Source: Siphonodentalium dalli
Taxonomy: Eukaryota > Mollusca > Scaphopoda > Gadilida > Siphonodentaliidae
DNA: 64,000 nt
Assembly: GCA_032622095.1 (NCBI GenBank)
Contig: CP136063.1
Location: 37,054,106 to 37,118,105, forward strand
Reading direction: 5' to 3'
Shown: positions 11,296-24,992 of the stretch, one piece after another
How the letters are laid out: each line of letters opens with the position of its first letter
How positions within the stretch are numbered: position 1 is the stretch's first letter
Notes under the pieces: model-generated
What the model was told of the DNA's origin: nothing
Databases searched by the model: none
The model's input: only the letters and a program-made list of their open reading frames with translations
Made by a program: the position numbers and the translations under genes

Positions 11296-12599
11296 GTATT
11301 TACATTGTGTTATGTCAGTAGACAAAATCCAGCATATCGCTTTAATTAATCGTCGCTGTAAATGATTGCAATTTAAAGTTAAATATGTCGTCTATGGCAC
11401 TTATGTAACGTCACAGTGACGCGCCATGGGCGTTGAACGTCAACGCATTGAGTCAATGGCTAATCACCAGAAGTAGGACAACTTGTTGAGTTTGATAGTT
11501 AAATTATGAATCTTTAGAATTCCTCAAATAAATTGCATGAAGGTTTTGGTAAATGGTAATATGTCTCACAATCCCAAAGAATGATTTCCGACAGACATCC
11601 CCTTTCGTGGCGCCAAAATACACCAAAAATGTCCCAGAGGCGACAGCGTTTCTGAAAACAAGATGATGGATGTACCTAATATTGATTTCATATGGGGTCA
11701 CTGACCTAATATGGGTTTATATACAGGCACTACTTATCGACGCCGATCGGCTAATCGCAAGAGCTGACATAACAAATATACATATTATACTAACATCACA
11801 CCAGATGTGCGATAGCCCCGAGGAGCATTCTTCTCTATTGTACACCAACATTCTCACTGAATTCAAAATTCATCTTGAGTGTAGAGGATACATTGTTCGT
11901 GCTTAAAATTTACTTCAATGTTCACAAACGAGAACTGATGATAGTGTGCTCGATGAAATTATGAGTAACGCCAAATTGGCTTTAATAGTAAGCTGAAAGT
12001 ATATCTAAGGGGTAGGATTGAAATTATAACAATGTGCCATGATAATGATCGCACCAGTCACTCTGGAAGTTAAAACACGGATAATTCCATTACCAGCGGG
12101 CATATAGGATGGGTTGTATGGGTGGGACCAAAACTGTTGATTGATTATGTTTTGCTTCATCGGGAGGGGCGGGTGTTTGTAAGTAAACTGAACGAGATAC
12201 AGTACTGTTTCGAATGTATAATCCACAATAATCACGTAATGAACTTTACTATGATAACATTGAGAACATTCTACGAACTGTTCACATATACATGCATGTA
12301 CGCGGAAAATAAAGGCACTATACACAGGTTTGCTTAAATATTTTGTCCTGAATGCCGGTGATATTTCATCACACAAACTTCATGCACTGTGGATATTACA
12401 GGAACAATGTCTCTTGTGTTCTGATCGATACTTCAAGTATGGCAACAAGGTAAAGAATAACCTTAACAGGCGAAACAGTTTATTATCACAAGGAAGAATT
12501 TGTTCATCAAGAAACACGCTATCAGTATAACACGTTCTCAAATTCGGACACAAAATGGTTCATCAATGCTGATATATAATGCACACGCAAGTGATCCGA
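11296..12599. other. No gene recognised
   Basis: Several overlapping short open frames on both strands (longest ~120 codons, 12005-12376, minus) have no recognisable motif or biased composition. Confidence 0.45.
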
Positions 12600-12688
12600 T
12601 TTACAACGAGCATTTGACCAATTATTCAAATAATGGTAACAGACAAACAGACAAACAGACAAACAGAAGTCCCAAAATATATATTAGA
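12600..12688 (-). mobile_element. Remnant of a Helitron-like 5' end
   Basis: On the minus strand the right edge reads TCTAATATATATTTTGGG, preceded by A as expected for A^T insertion, then repeated TGTTTGTC words. This is the same 5' end as the units at 3.03 and 31.05 kb. No matching 3' end was found, so the left boundary is arbitrary. Confidence 0.5.
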
Positions 12689-14000
12689 TAATAACGTTCA
12701 CTAAACGAACGAATTGGCGTTAGAAGTGTTAGATGCTGGACACCGAGGTATGTTTGTATAATTTATACACGCACTTACTATTAGGGTGCACTCTTTCGAC
12801 GAACCATTGTGTATGGAGTGAAGTTAGTCATTATCATCTAAGTTGTGAAGTATCGGTGAATCCCATTGGATGGGAATAAGCATCTACGTGTTGATGATTT
12901 TTCTAAAATATAACAACATTTGAACGCACGGCTACCCTTACTATCTCTATATGCGGACATGCTATAGCGGTGGGGCGTTAAATAAGATCGCAATTCGTAT
13001 TATATGAATGGTTTTGTACCCGCGTTATTGATTTATTGTGAATAGATCATTGAATATATTCACTCGCTGGTTCGTATGTCGTAAGAATCAATACGACCTG
13101 TGAATAAGCAAAGTAGAGTGTATACATTATATGTGGACAAACAACCTTAGTCTCAAGTTGGCATGTTTCTGAACAAATATACATATTATTTATGTCCCTA
13201 TGGGGTAGAGTTTCGGTGGAATAGTCTACCTCACCATATGTTATGTATATTGGTGGTGTTGCAGGTTGCAGCTATGCTGCGGTTTACCATGCATATAGTG
13301 CTTTATCTACATGAGACGGTTTTCTATTCAGGTGAGTGTTGTATGTCAATATGCTTACATCGTTCTATGATTGCGCGTAGATATGTTTACATATGCACAC
13401 GAATATCGCATACTAGCTTGCAACATATATCCTCTCCCCAGACCCGGTTATAATCACACAAACTAAATTTAGAGAAACATAATCGCCTGTGAAATTGGAT
13501 TACAGTTGGGGGAATGAGAATCAGTAATGGATTATCAATGCATACCATGTTTATCCAGAAACAACATTAACTGACGGATTTAAATGTTTGAAGACCCGAT
13601 TGTAAGTTGAATATCTGACCGAAACTCCTAACTACCGTAAACCCATGTAGCTGACATTATTTACATTTATGGAACACTGAACATAGAATATAACGCAGGA
13701 AAATGTGTGCATGTGTCTTGTCTTGTGTTCAGACATATATCGACTATGTGCTCAGACACACCTCGTGGTGAGGATAACTACACCGTGCAATATTAATGGA
13801 GAGTATATGTAATTTACAGGGTGGCTCTGACGGTTTGTGCTCTTAAGGGGGTGTAACACAGAGCCGACGATTGGTAGGACCATCTCCTTTTATTAACAAC
13901 ATAAAGTATGCAACAATCGACTAATTTGAGCCACGGATTGGTGCACAATACACTGATGTGCTCCATGAACGATACAAACAAAACGGTCACAATAGAAAAT
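12689..14000. other. No gene recognised
   Basis: The open frames at 13163-13453 and 13814-14071 are short and lack motifs. No RNA gene seen. Confidence 0.45.
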
Positions 14001-14175
14001 AAATTTATGACTCGAGTCATACATACATTTTCATTATAATTATCATTTTGTTTGCATCGTTTATAGAGCACATGAGTGTATTTTGTTTATTCTGCATTTA
14101 TTTGTTGCTCTACATTGAGTATAGAATGAGATGGTACCATAAATGGCCGAATTTAGTGTACAGTACCATTTTAAT
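14001..14175 (+). repeat. Dispersed repeat (sister copy at 46443-46636)
   Basis: Shares aatttatgactcgagtcat, tttcattataatta, catgrgtgtatttt and a right end reading taaatggcngaattta...gtaca with 46443-46636. The two copies lie 32 kb apart in the same orientation. Confidence 0.75.
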
Positions 14176-15854
14176 CATTTCCTTAATAAATAGTAATTAC
14201 GAACTTTTCAGATAATCAGCCAATTCACAATCGGTTCCACACACGCCTGTTATTTTAAATTAATATTACCATGCGTCAGCATAGTTAAACTGACCACATC
14301 TAAACCACTGCACATAATCTGGCTTTAAGACAACCATGTAAAATCACTTCATAAGTACGTGTTACCATTAAATAGTGCGTCTTATTTCGTGGGACGATTA
14401 TTATTAGTCACACTTCCCAAACAATTTTCGTCGAAATCGTAATTTCGTATATAAATTAACTCAATCGTACATCCACTGTACGAGTTTATCAGCAAAGCAA
14501 GGTTCACAGTTCAGACACATTATACAGTTTTGAACCCAAAATAAACATAAGAACCTGTTCAGTTGATACAAATAATTATAATATAATACCCAAGTATTCA
14601 AACGTGATGACAGTTGTATGTGGTCGATATGGGTGCCTTTTTACTGAAATCAACAATACCATTTCTTGACGTTGGGAGAGCTCTCCGCTTGATAAACCCT
14701 ATACAAAATTGTCACCATGTCACTGTCAACGAAACTCGACGAACGAGGTCATCATCCAACTTTCTCATTTGACGATTACGCGTGAACCTCAATGTATCTT
14801 CTACCTTGTTCATAAGTATGTGTACCTGTTATATTCAAGAAGTAGGTTATATTGTATTGATAATACACGGCTTGGCGTTGACTGTGCCAACATAGTGGTC
14901 CGAGAGAAGGAAGTCAATGAGTCGCAGATACAAGTAAACAGTACAGAAACAACTGCATTATTGTCACGTAATTATGAGCCCACAAATCCAGACTTAACAA
15001 TGGCATGAGACCCTACTTTCGTTTGCTATCTAGTGAGATACATTATAGATAATTCCTAGATCTTTCCAACCATTCTTCCTCGCGTAATTCGAGCGTTTTT
15101 CACTCTTTTATGACAAGCTATACATTTTTTACACAATTTAAAAACAAATCGATTTTCTCCATTTTGGTGACCATGTTGGGACAAACATTCTACATATATG
15201 GATTACGACTAAGAACTGCTAGAATATATTTAAATTTATTACAAATTTGGCAAAATGGTGAACTTATCACACATATTCAGCATTTACCGATAACAAAAAT
15301 GCCATGTCGGACGCCATATTGAATTAGGAAATTTCCCGTAGCGGATTTTAGCGGATTGTTTATATGTTGTTCAGCAATCCAGTTCGCTATTTTGAGATCA
15401 ATACGGCTTCTTTGGCAATGCGTTCTGTGTCTGACAACCTAACAACTATATTATATGGATAGTGTAGTCTTATGCTAGCAACGAATTCCATATTTATAAT
15501 ATCTCTGCTTGAGGATACATAGTAGACATGTCGGTCAATTTATTGTATTTTATTGCAAATACTTACATATTTGGATGTTATCTAAACAACTCCGTCTTCG
15601 CATGAGAGGGGGCGGAGGTATCCATGTGACAGTTGGACATTATTGTGCCTACGTACACCCATAGCTTTAACATAACACACATTGAAGTGAAGACGTTTGC
15701 GTAACGATATATAGAAGACCCTTCGGCGTTCGGATGATGGCCATGAGAGATTGTCGACCGATTTGTCTACATGTCTGCTTCCCTCAACGATGTTTCGTTG
15801 TCACATTATCTGACATCCCACGTTATGATGAGCATAATGTACACTAAATCTCAA
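14176..15854. other. No gene recognised
   Basis: A 99-codon open frame at 14709-15008 has no recognisable domain. At about 15165-15330 there are gaccatgttggga and gacgccatattga words, like those in the repeat near 58.6 kb. Confidence 0.45.
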
Positions 15855-16145
15855 TGGGTAACAGTTTACCCAAATTGGCTAGCAATTTACGCAACTCATT
15901 GGTGCATATAGCACCACACGAACGTTTACTAATTTGTAACTTTTGTGTTGGGTAAATCATATGTTCTCAATATGGGTCAATTTTATCCAATACTGAGCAA
16001 GGTTTTTACTCAATGCAGGGCAACCATTTACCCAATATTACTTTCCCTTCTCTATTGGGACGATTTTCTGTACCCAACATTGGGTGAATAATTACTTGAT
16101 CAACTGATTAATGGGGATTTATTACCATTAACGTTGGGTTAAAAT
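15855..16145. repeat. Word-saturated repeat: ttgggtaa / ttaccca
   Basis: The word gggtaa or tgggt and its complement ttaccc or accca recur about ten times in ~290 bases in both orientations, irregularly spaced (for example 15855, 15867, 15950, 16031, 16074, 16083, 16135). This resembles a foldback or subterminal-repeat region of a DNA transposon, but I see no clear terminal inverted repeats. Confidence 0.55.
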
Positions 16146-16676
16146 AATTACGTTCGCGACAGTATATTTAGGTATATATGGAAAACAAAGCTAATTTATA
16201 ACGAAGGACAAAACCAATCATTATCAGGGAATTATTGCATAACTTGTACTAAACTAACTGGGTTCACATGCGTTGCTCGGTTAAAGAATGAATAAATTAT
16301 TAGTGCCCCGTCCAGTCATTTAAAATAACTATTAGTCACCTGTTTCATGGACTCGCCGGATAAAGTTCGTTGGGAATACATACACCACTTTATATACAAA
16401 CGTGCCAACTCGCCACGTGCATCCTATAATTCTACATATCAAACTATCGGAATTCGCACTTTGCGTGCGCGACGTTTGTAGCAGGAATCCGATGTATTCC
16501 TCCGCGGATTTTACATACAGAATGATTGCATGAAATCTGCAAATCCAACCTTCCACACAACGTGGCAAAAACTAATATGCCGCAGAACGTGGTACCCATA
16601 TGGAATCCTATGTATTCCGGATATAACATAATGTATGACATTTGCAAATTAAAATCTCGGGAAACCGAGAGGTATT
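16146..16676. other. No gene recognised
   Basis: Two minus-strand open frames at 16332-16647 overlap in different frames and contain mutually similar words (gtattccgatg/catatgga, tttgca). This may be a decayed internal repeat. Confidence 0.4.
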
Positions 16677-19190
16677 GTACATATCAGCTACGCCAACTAT
16701 AAAGAAGCTAAACGCAGATTTCGCCGCGAACTTCGCAAATGTAATGGGCAATACATGTCTGCTCAAAATGAACAAATTGATAATTCAGCTGAGTTAGATC
16801 ATGGTCTCTTTTTCAAGCTCTTTAACAACAAAAGATCGAAATCAAAACCGGATAGTAAATTATTCAATGTAAATGGCCAAATAATCCGGAATACGTCGGA
16901 CATTACCACTGCATGGGCAGATTACTATGAACAACTATATTCACCTCTACAATCGCCCACTTTCGATCCAGAACATCTGGAGAAGATACAACTTTTGATT
17001 GCAGATATTTCTGAAGATAAGTCACCTTCTAAAGTAGACCAATCTCTCATACAGAGAGCTCAATAACGCTATTAGTAATGCCAAAAAGGGGAAAGCCCCA
17101 GGTCCCGACCGCATATGCTATGAGCATGTGGTACATGGTGGCGATACATTGTTTAACTGCACAGCATACATGCTCTCTATGATGTTGAAACTCAGACATG
17201 TTCCACAAATGGCCAAGACGGGATTAATGATTTCCTTGCATAAGGGTGGAGATAAACCAAAGAACAAGTTCGATAGATACAGAGCAATTACACTCTTACC
17301 CATATTCTATAAGCTCCTGGAAAAGGTTATGCTCAATCGCTTCGAAATTAATACACCATATCTCGTTAAAGTTCACCCCCTTCAGAACGGGTTCCAGAAA
17401 GAAATAAGTTGCTTAATGTCATCATATGTCGTTAGCGAATGCATCAATTACACATCAGAGCAGAATAGTAAGCTTTATGCATGTTTGCTAGATGTCCGTA
17501 AAGCCTTTGACACTGTGTGGTTAGACGGCCTATTGATCAAACTTTACAATCGCGGTTTCCGTGGATATATATGGTTCATACTACGGGAGATGTTGTCGGG
17601 CTTTACGTGCTTCGTCAATTATGGTAAATCATTGTCAAGGGAAATCAAAATACTACAAGGGACGCGAAAAGGGGGAAATTTTATCCCCTCTTCTATACAT
17701 GTTGTATATAGATGATCTGTTATCTGAACTCGAGGCATCGAACTATGATCTTCGGATTGTCTCCACAAACTGCGCGTCGCCAACTCAAGCGGATGATATG
17801 ACGCTTTTTTCGCTCACAAACGTGGGCCTACAACGCCTCTGTGATATTTGCACACTGTATAGCCGATTGTGGCGGTTTACATACAACGCACAGAAATGTA
17901 AAACCATTGTATTCAATGAAAAAGTGAAGAATCTACCTGTGCATCCAAGGAGATGGAATCTGGGTGACGGGTATGTAGAAGAAACTGATCACATAACCCA
18001 TCTTGGCATTCCGTTGCATAGAAGCGACTACGCTCGTGAGTTCATCGACTGTATTGTCAACAAAATAAGATCCACCTACTTCATGCTGATCAATGCTGGT
18101 ATGTATGCAGGTGGAATCACTCCTCAAAGTTGCGAAATTCTTTACAGATCCATAATTATTCCAAAGGGTCTATACGGATCTGAACTCTTGTGTGGTCTAT
18201 CAGAAACCCATCGGTCAACTCTTGAGAAAATTCATCGCTTCTGCCTCAAGCATATCCAGGGACTTCCTGTACGTGCTCGCACTGATATAGTTTTTGGGAT
18301 GCTTGGCATTCATCCTATCAATTCATTGATTGATGCCAGGAAACTCAATTTGTTTGGAAGCCTATGCCTTATGCCTCCTGGAAAAGCTTGCAAGGAAATT
18401 TTTGTCACAAGACTTCACATGTACTTCACGGGACAAGTGGAAAACCCAAATTCCTTCATCAGCGACATTAACAACACTCTTGTTGAATACAACCTATCCG
18501 AGCATATGCATCAGTATGCTCATTTCTGCTCATTTCCTCTGAAATCCGAATGGAAGCGCATTACAAAAACCGCGATTAACGACAAATGCATACAGAAATG
18601 GACAGAGAGAACAAATTGTGACACTTCATTTGCGCGTTTTCGAGAAATTCAAACAAACCGTACTATGTGTCACTTATGGAGAACATGTCGTAAATACCCT
18701 ATGCATAAGATTGCATTTATCACAGTCGGTCAGCTCATCGCAGGAAGCGCATTCTCTCAACAAAACACATGTACATTATGCTGTCAGTCACACTCTGATA
18801 TTATCGAGCACGCACTCATCTCATGCAGTAGCCCACTTATGCATTCCCACAGAAACGAAATGTGGTACCAGATGATTGATCGTTTCGGCATACCGCTATT
18901 CGTATGGGCCACGAGTCTCCGCAACAGCGACCTCTTATTGCTCCATCTCACACATCTTCCACGTGATATATTCACATTTCTTGAGCAAGTTGAGGATACA
19001 TCAAAGTTTACGAGATTCATTGTTCTTCACACAAACTTACTTTGGAGGCGCAATGTCGAACTCTCAGCCACTACGCATGACGGTTTGTGTTAAACAACCT
19101 TTGATCTTTGAACGTTACGGGTGTTCACCCTAAGTCGCATTTAAATGTACCACATTCTGTCCTGTCCATAAAATCAGAAGACGCGACAAA
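16677..19190 (+). pseudogene. 5'-truncated LINE ORF2 (reverse transcriptase), two frameshifts
   Basis: Non-LTR retrotransposon polymerase that would copy its own RNA into a nicked chromosome. No endonuclease domain is visible upstream, so the copy is 5'-truncated near 16.68 kb. RT landmarks in order: KKGKAPGPD (about 17080-17106), RAITLLP, AFDTVW (about 17503), a GTR-GG/LSP segment (about 17660-17690) and QADDM (17786-17800). A C-terminal Cys/His cluster CTLC...H...C lies near 18770-18830. The reading frame changes near 17050 and near 17680, so it cannot make the whole protein. The residue before ADD is Q, not the common Y or F. The 3' end runs into aataaataaa and then (TA)n. Clade not assigned. 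Confidence 0.85.
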
Positions 19191-19219
19191 ATAAATAAAC
19201 ATGAATAAATTAATAAATC

Positions 19220-19221
<2 letters not shown>

Positions 19222-19277
<56 letters not shown>
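19222..19277. repeat. (TA)n microsatellite
   Basis: Follows the 3' end of the LINE at 16.7-19.2 kb. A purine-pyrimidine gtgtgtgag stretch follows at about 19290-19350. Confidence 0.95.
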
Positions 19278-19279
<2 letters not shown>

Positions 19280-19814
19280 TATGCATATGTATGAGTGTAT
19301 GAGGGTGTGAGGGTGTATGTGTGTGTGAGGGTGTATACGTGTGTGTATATATTTTCTTGCGCTAGCGTTTGCAATGTCACAACACAATTCTACATATAGT
19401 CTACTCCACTTAATGGGTGCATGCATTTACAGGGGAGCTATTGTCGAGCAAGGGCATTGCGTTTGCTGACACTTTGGGGAGAGAGATTCTTCTAAGCGAA
19501 TCCAACTCCAACTAGAGTTCCTTTTGTAATTGTATGCACCTGTTTATGGAGTGCTGTTGTGACAGTTCATCCTAACGTATGTATGCAAGCCCGTAGCCAA
19601 GGGGGTTCGTACCCTTCGAACGAACGACCCTTCTGCCTGCATGGGCCCGGTGGTGGTAATTGCCGTTCGCCGTTCGGGTGAACGTGTCATGTGCAGTAGT
19701 TGACCAAACGGCAAAAAATTGCTGAGCGGGACCTCCTTTCGAACAAACGACGTATATGTATGTACGTATATAGATATAGTCATATACTACATGCATGCTT
19801 AGTTTGAATAGAGA

Positions 19815-20002
19815 CACAACACAACACATATAGACCGCCAACACATGTCGGTATAAAGCTGCTTTCACTAACATGCTGCTGATGCATGCGGCTATCGGAT
19901 TATATAGGCACAACACAACACATATAGACCGCCAACACATATCGGTATAAAGCTGCTTTCACTAACATGCTGCTGATGCATGCGGCTATCGGATTATATA
20001 GG
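19815..20002 (+). repeat. 94-bp tandem duplication, near identical
   Basis: Units 19815-19908 and 19909-20002 differ at one base (acatgtcgg versus acatatcgg). Non-coding and evidently recent. Confidence 0.95.
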
Positions 20003-20440
20003 CGCAACGTTTCAAACCATACATATATATCACTGGGGTGCGGTGGACGCAGTTACTAGTAATCGCAACGTTTTGAAATCGGATGCGTCTAACTGCATCA
20101 GCCGCAGGTATGTGAAATTTTTAAACATATTTATTTGTATAATTTATGTAACACATTATATATGACACAAACATTGCTTATACAGACAATGGGATTGGAG
20201 GACAAGTGCTGACTCACTTATGTGTACCCCCTCTCCCATATGTTATTACACTGAAAAATAAAATAATTAGTAATGGCAAAGCAACATGACTAGCAAAAAC
20301 AAGTTGAACATATATACATATCACCGGTCACCCCCACCCCCGAGTTTGTCATAAGTTTGTATAAGTGTTTGATTTAAAGTCGGATTTCTTTGTTTCTTTT
20401 ATTTCGCTTGCTGGCTTGTACGTATCATTATTTAGCAGAG
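20003..20440. other. No gene; likely 3' UTR of the adjacent minus-strand LINE
   Basis: No coding frame. The part from ~20340 to 20440 probably belongs to the LINE 3' UTR on the minus strand. A C-rich stretch lies at 20330-20342. Confidence 0.4.
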
Positions 20441-22853
20441 TTAGTAAAAAGAATCCTGATTTGTCTCGCGTATGAATGACTGTACAGCTAAGAAAATTTT
20501 CATGTTGTCACAATAAGGAAGTGCACGATCTCCAAAAAGCAAAATCTTTAATGAATAAATGTTGTAAGGAAGTAATTTATTCAATAGACGAATTCTTGAG
20601 ATTGAATGTAGGTGGCAATCAAAGAAATAATGAAAGGCATTTTCTTCACCGTTTCCACAGGTGCAGTCTTTTGAATTTGCAATGTGATTTAGAACCTTAT
20701 CGGATAGCAAGTTGCTACATTCACATCGTAATCTACAGTGAAATATGTTTTCAGTCCGCTTTTCGACAGAATAGTACTTTGGTGGTTTGTTTACATAACA
20801 AAGGTGGCGGAGATCTCGAGTCTCAATTTTGGTTGCATTCCAGTTTTTTACACACGTTGGCATGAATGTAGACTCCATTCGTTTGGAATTGGGTTTAAAA
20901 TGGATAAGGTTTGACGCAAATCTCGTATCATGATCACTTATGTCAGAAAATTTTGGGGGAAGTAAGTCGACTAAATATTTGGGCACTTTGTGATTGACAA
21001 TGTTATGAAAAAGTGAAAAACGCTTTAATTGCCGTCTATCTGAGAGTGTTTCCCAACCCATTTCGGTTAGTAGACGTTTGTGTGATACTGATCTCGTGCA
21101 GCCACTTACTATTCGTGCAGCCTCGTATTCTACATCATCAAGTTTTTTAAGTAACTTATCTGGTGCTCCAGCCCAGACACTACTCGCATATTCCATGATT
21201 GGACGGACGTGTGATAAATAGAGGATTTCAAGAGTTTTGCGGTTCAAAATATACTTCAGTCTTCGTAGTTGGGATAGTTTAGCATAAGCTCTGGTACATA
21301 CATTTTCTATATAACTGTCCCACGTTAAGTCGTCATCTATTTCCATACCTAGATGCGTGTGTTGTTTAGAATATTCGAGTTGCAGTCCATCAAAGACTAT
21401 ATTCGGTATCTCAGGGCTTTGTGAACTTGTAAAAAATAGTAATTCTGTTTTAGAATTATTGAATTTCACTAGCCATGTATCGGCCCACCTTTTTATGTTT
21501 TCCATGTCTTTATTTACACTTTGTTCAAGGCTTTGTATGTCCGTATCGGAATTTATGAGGCATGTACGGTCGTCCGCGTATAATCTAACATGCGATTTAA
21601 TATTGTCTGCAATATCATTTATGTAGATTAAAAAGAGCAAAGGGCCGACCGCAGACCCTTGGGGGACCCCTGCCGTTATTGGAGAATATTTTGAAAAGCT
21701 AGAATTTATTTGCACCCTTTGCTGCCGCCCTTAGAGATAATTTCTGAACCATTTTTAGCAGAGTGTCTGTTATTCCATAGTGATTTAGTGTAAGTAAAAG
21801 ACCTTGGTGCCATACTTTGTCAAAAGCTTTCGAGATGTCACAGAAAACAGCACACGTGCTTTGTTCAGTGTCTACAGCGTGGTGTATATTGTGAAATATT
21901 TCAATAAGTTGTTGTTCAGTACTGTGACCTGGTATAAACCCGGATTGGTATTTGTATAATAGGTTGTTTATATTTAAATGATTAAAGACTTTGTTGAAGA
22001 CTACCTTTTCTAGTATTTTACCAACACAACTTATTAATGAGATGGGACGATAGTTATTTGGATCATGACGGTCACCATTTCTAAATATTGGTATTATATT
22101 TGCCCGTTTCCATGCTTCGGGGAAACAGCAGCTCTTAAAAGATTTATTAAAAATATAACTGATGGAGCTGCGTGTTTCCCTGAGCAATTTATTGTTTATC
22201 CCATCAGGACCGTTTGCCTTTTTAATAGGAAGACATTTTAGGATTTCAAAAATTTCATTTTCATTTGTCTTAATTTCATTTAAAAACGCATGAGTTCTAT
22301 CTGAAAAGATCGGTGGCTCCCTTGTATTAGTTTCTAGTGTGCTGTGTTTAGTGAATATCGTATTGAGGACTTCCGCCTTTTGTATATCATCTTCTATATC
22401 TGTATTGCTCGATTTCAGTATAGGAATTGTATTGTCGGTCGAAAAATTGCTTAGTAGTTATTTGACAGTGTGCCAGCATTGTTTTGGTTTAGAGTTGACG
22501 CTTAGATTTTCATCTAGATCATTCATATATCTTTCCTTTGCAGCTTTTTAAAAGTTGTTAACTTTGTTTCGAACACACTTGTACTTGTTCCAGTCAGACT
22601 CCCTATTTCTGAGAACTGCCAGTTTTTTAAGTCGGTCCCGTTTTCTGATGTGTTTTCTGATCATACCATCAAACCAAGGTTTGTCCCGTTTTCAGATTGT
22701 TATTTCATGGTACGGGATGTGTTTTTTTGAGACAGATAGGAATGTTTCAGTGAAAATTTCAACCATTTTGTCTATATGCGTCGAGTCACCTTCAGTATAT
22801 AATTGTTTTTCCCAATCAATATCGGAGAGTTGTGTTTGTGTCTGCGTCACGTG
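20441..22853 (-). pseudogene. 5'-truncated LINE ORF2 (reverse transcriptase), minus strand
   Basis: Read leftward from about 22853: a pre-RT linker (KPWFDGMIRKHIRKRDRLKK, about 22690-22630), KKANGPDGINNKLL (about 22230-22190), NYRPISLIS, SKAFDKVWH, AGVPQGSAVGPLLF, YADD (plus 21569-21580) and a C-terminal CTCG..E...H....C zinc-knuckle-like motif ending near 20441. An in-frame stop interrupts the linker near 22457, and there is a one-base frame change near 21735 just before the GVPQGS motif. The endonuclease is absent, so the copy is 5'-truncated. The RT core, QLRRLKYILNRKT and WETLSDRRQLKR blocks are of the kind found in many mollusc CR1/Jockey-like LINEs. It is a different family from the elements at 16.7 and 48-58 kb. 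Confidence 0.85.
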
Positions 22854-23074
22854 TTAGATTGTATATGCGTACGGGTGTGGTCGAGAGGGTGTGTGTTGTC
22901 TGTTGATGTGATATGTAAGCTCGTGTTCGTGTACATACAATTAGAATGATATTCTTTTCCTCGGTAGTTTGTTGTCTTGTCTGTCTTTTCATTACTTCTT
23001 GATAGCTAACTGTATTTATGTTACATTCATGTACCCTATATCTTTTGTTAAATCTTCAATACTGGAGGCAATAA

Positions 23075-23120
<46 letters not shown>

Positions 23121-23724
23121 CAAGCGCTGTGCCCCTGATGATCTGTCGGCGCAAAAATAGACACGAAACAATAGCTTAACCTTAAGATATCCAATTACAG
23201 GCAGTGTCGGGAATCACGTGGAACAAATGTTACCGCTAGTCAACGGCGGATGGTTGGGTATACATACACCATTTTATATACACCATTTTATATACAACTC
23301 TGAACCTCTGTATTGCCGATTAGTAGCGCACCCTGAAGTCATCTGCGATTAACGGCATCTATCTCACTACATTCCTCGTGTCAAATTAAATATGTGTACC
23401 AATTTCACCTCATATCATATGAGCTGACCATAAACACTCTTCGTTGATCACGTGTGTTGAAATAATGTATTAGTACCCATTTGAGTCATCTGAGATCAAA
23501 GTGGCATTTTTCTTATATTATCCTGGTCAGTTGACCCATGTGCACGAATTGTTTCTACATATTGGTTAATATCACAAGGAACAATCTGTATGGCTAATTT
23601 ATAATATAATCCTTCAACTTCCACATTAGGGTCAGTGACACTCATTCGATTGTAATCCCCGGGTAAATCGACAATTGTCTACTAGCGACTGGAGTCCAAC
23701 TGTTTGTGTGTATATTATTATCTA
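22854..23724. other. No gene recognised
   Basis: Contains (TA)n at 23077-23117 directly after gcaataaag, which may be the 3' end of an unidentified plus-strand retroelement. A 16-base word, acaccattttatatac, is repeated near 23264-23298. Confidence 0.45.
23077..23117. repeat. (TA)n microsatellite
   Basis: Uninterrupted TA run after an aataaag word. Confidence 0.95.
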
Positions 23725-24849
23725 TCTATATATATATTTTGAGAACTACGTATATATATATATATGTGTGTGTGGGTACTTTATAGAATCGAAAATGGCT
23801 GGCTCGATTGAATTTGAATTGGCTCAAATTTCGTATATAAGTGTAAAATCCCACCGACACGGCCGTGGTCGCGTTTTGGAGAAGCTCTGAGCACCGTTTC
23901 TCCAATCCCAAATCACCGCAATCGGCACTTCGGGGTTAATTGATATTCGATCGCGATCCAAGAGGAGTAACTCTACATTTTGTTATATCTGTATATGTAT
24001 ATTTTTATATCCATATTCACATCAAACTGCTAAACCCGTTGAGCCAAAACTTGCTAATACCTCGCAATATATATAATTTACATTTTCTCATATATACATT
24101 TCTTGTTACGGCTGAAAATCTTAGTCTATTTTCAATACATTCATATAAACAAGCTCTAAACTTACACCCCTCGATTCCTGCTAACTGAACGCAGCTATAT
24201 GGCCACTGCCCCAAACCGTGAACGCCAACGACATTGTTGGCGAGAAAATAGCCCCCAAGCCGTAAATATCAACAACAACGACATTGTTGAATTACTAAAT
24301 ACACGCAATCCTATTTTCACTTTTCGGTAATGTGATATTTTTCGGGGAGCCGTGATGCCAACAACAACGACCCGAAGCCCTGAATGCCAACAACAACGAC
24401 ATCATCGGATCAGTTTTTTAAGCGAATCCTCGAGGCACTACGATACGTCCCGAATCTGACGGGACTTCCACTGCCCAAAACCGTGAAAGCCAACGAAATT
24501 GTTGGCGAGAAAATAGCCCCCCAAGCCGTAAATATCAACAACGACATTGTTGGCGAGAAAATAATTAGTTAAAATTACTAAATACACGCAATCCTATTTT
24601 CCCTATACGGCAATGTGAATTTTTTCGGGTTGCCCCGAGCCGTGATGCCAACAACAACGACCCGAAGCCCTGAATGCCAACAACAACGACATCATCGGGT
24701 CAGTTTTTTTCCGCCCGATGTACCTTAAATCATACCTCTTTTAGTGAGGGTACAATAATTTCTCTTAAAAAGGCACGATTAACTCATTGAAAAGCGAAAA
24801 AAATGTCATGTTTCGAACCAACGCCGCCAGTGGCGGACTAACCTGCTAG
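23725..24849 (+). mobile_element. Helitron-like non-autonomous unit 1
   Basis: Starts TCTATATATATATTTTG after A (23724) and ends with hairpin CCGCC-AGT-GGCGG (24824-24836), a 9-base spacer and CTAG (24846-24849), followed by T. This is the Helitron signature (5' TC, 3' hairpin, CTRR, A^T target). The interior holds a TA/TG tract, 'gtacttcatagaat', a ccaccgacacggccgtggtc block and repeated caacaacaacgac words. No protein is encoded. Confidence 0.75.
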
Positions 24850-24992
24850 TCTATATATATATTTTGAGAACTACGTATATATATATATGTGTGTTTGTGT
24901 GGGTACTTCATAGAATCCAAAACGCGTGTACAGATTGAGATCAAATTTCGTATATATATTCTGAGAACTACGTATATATATATATATATATA

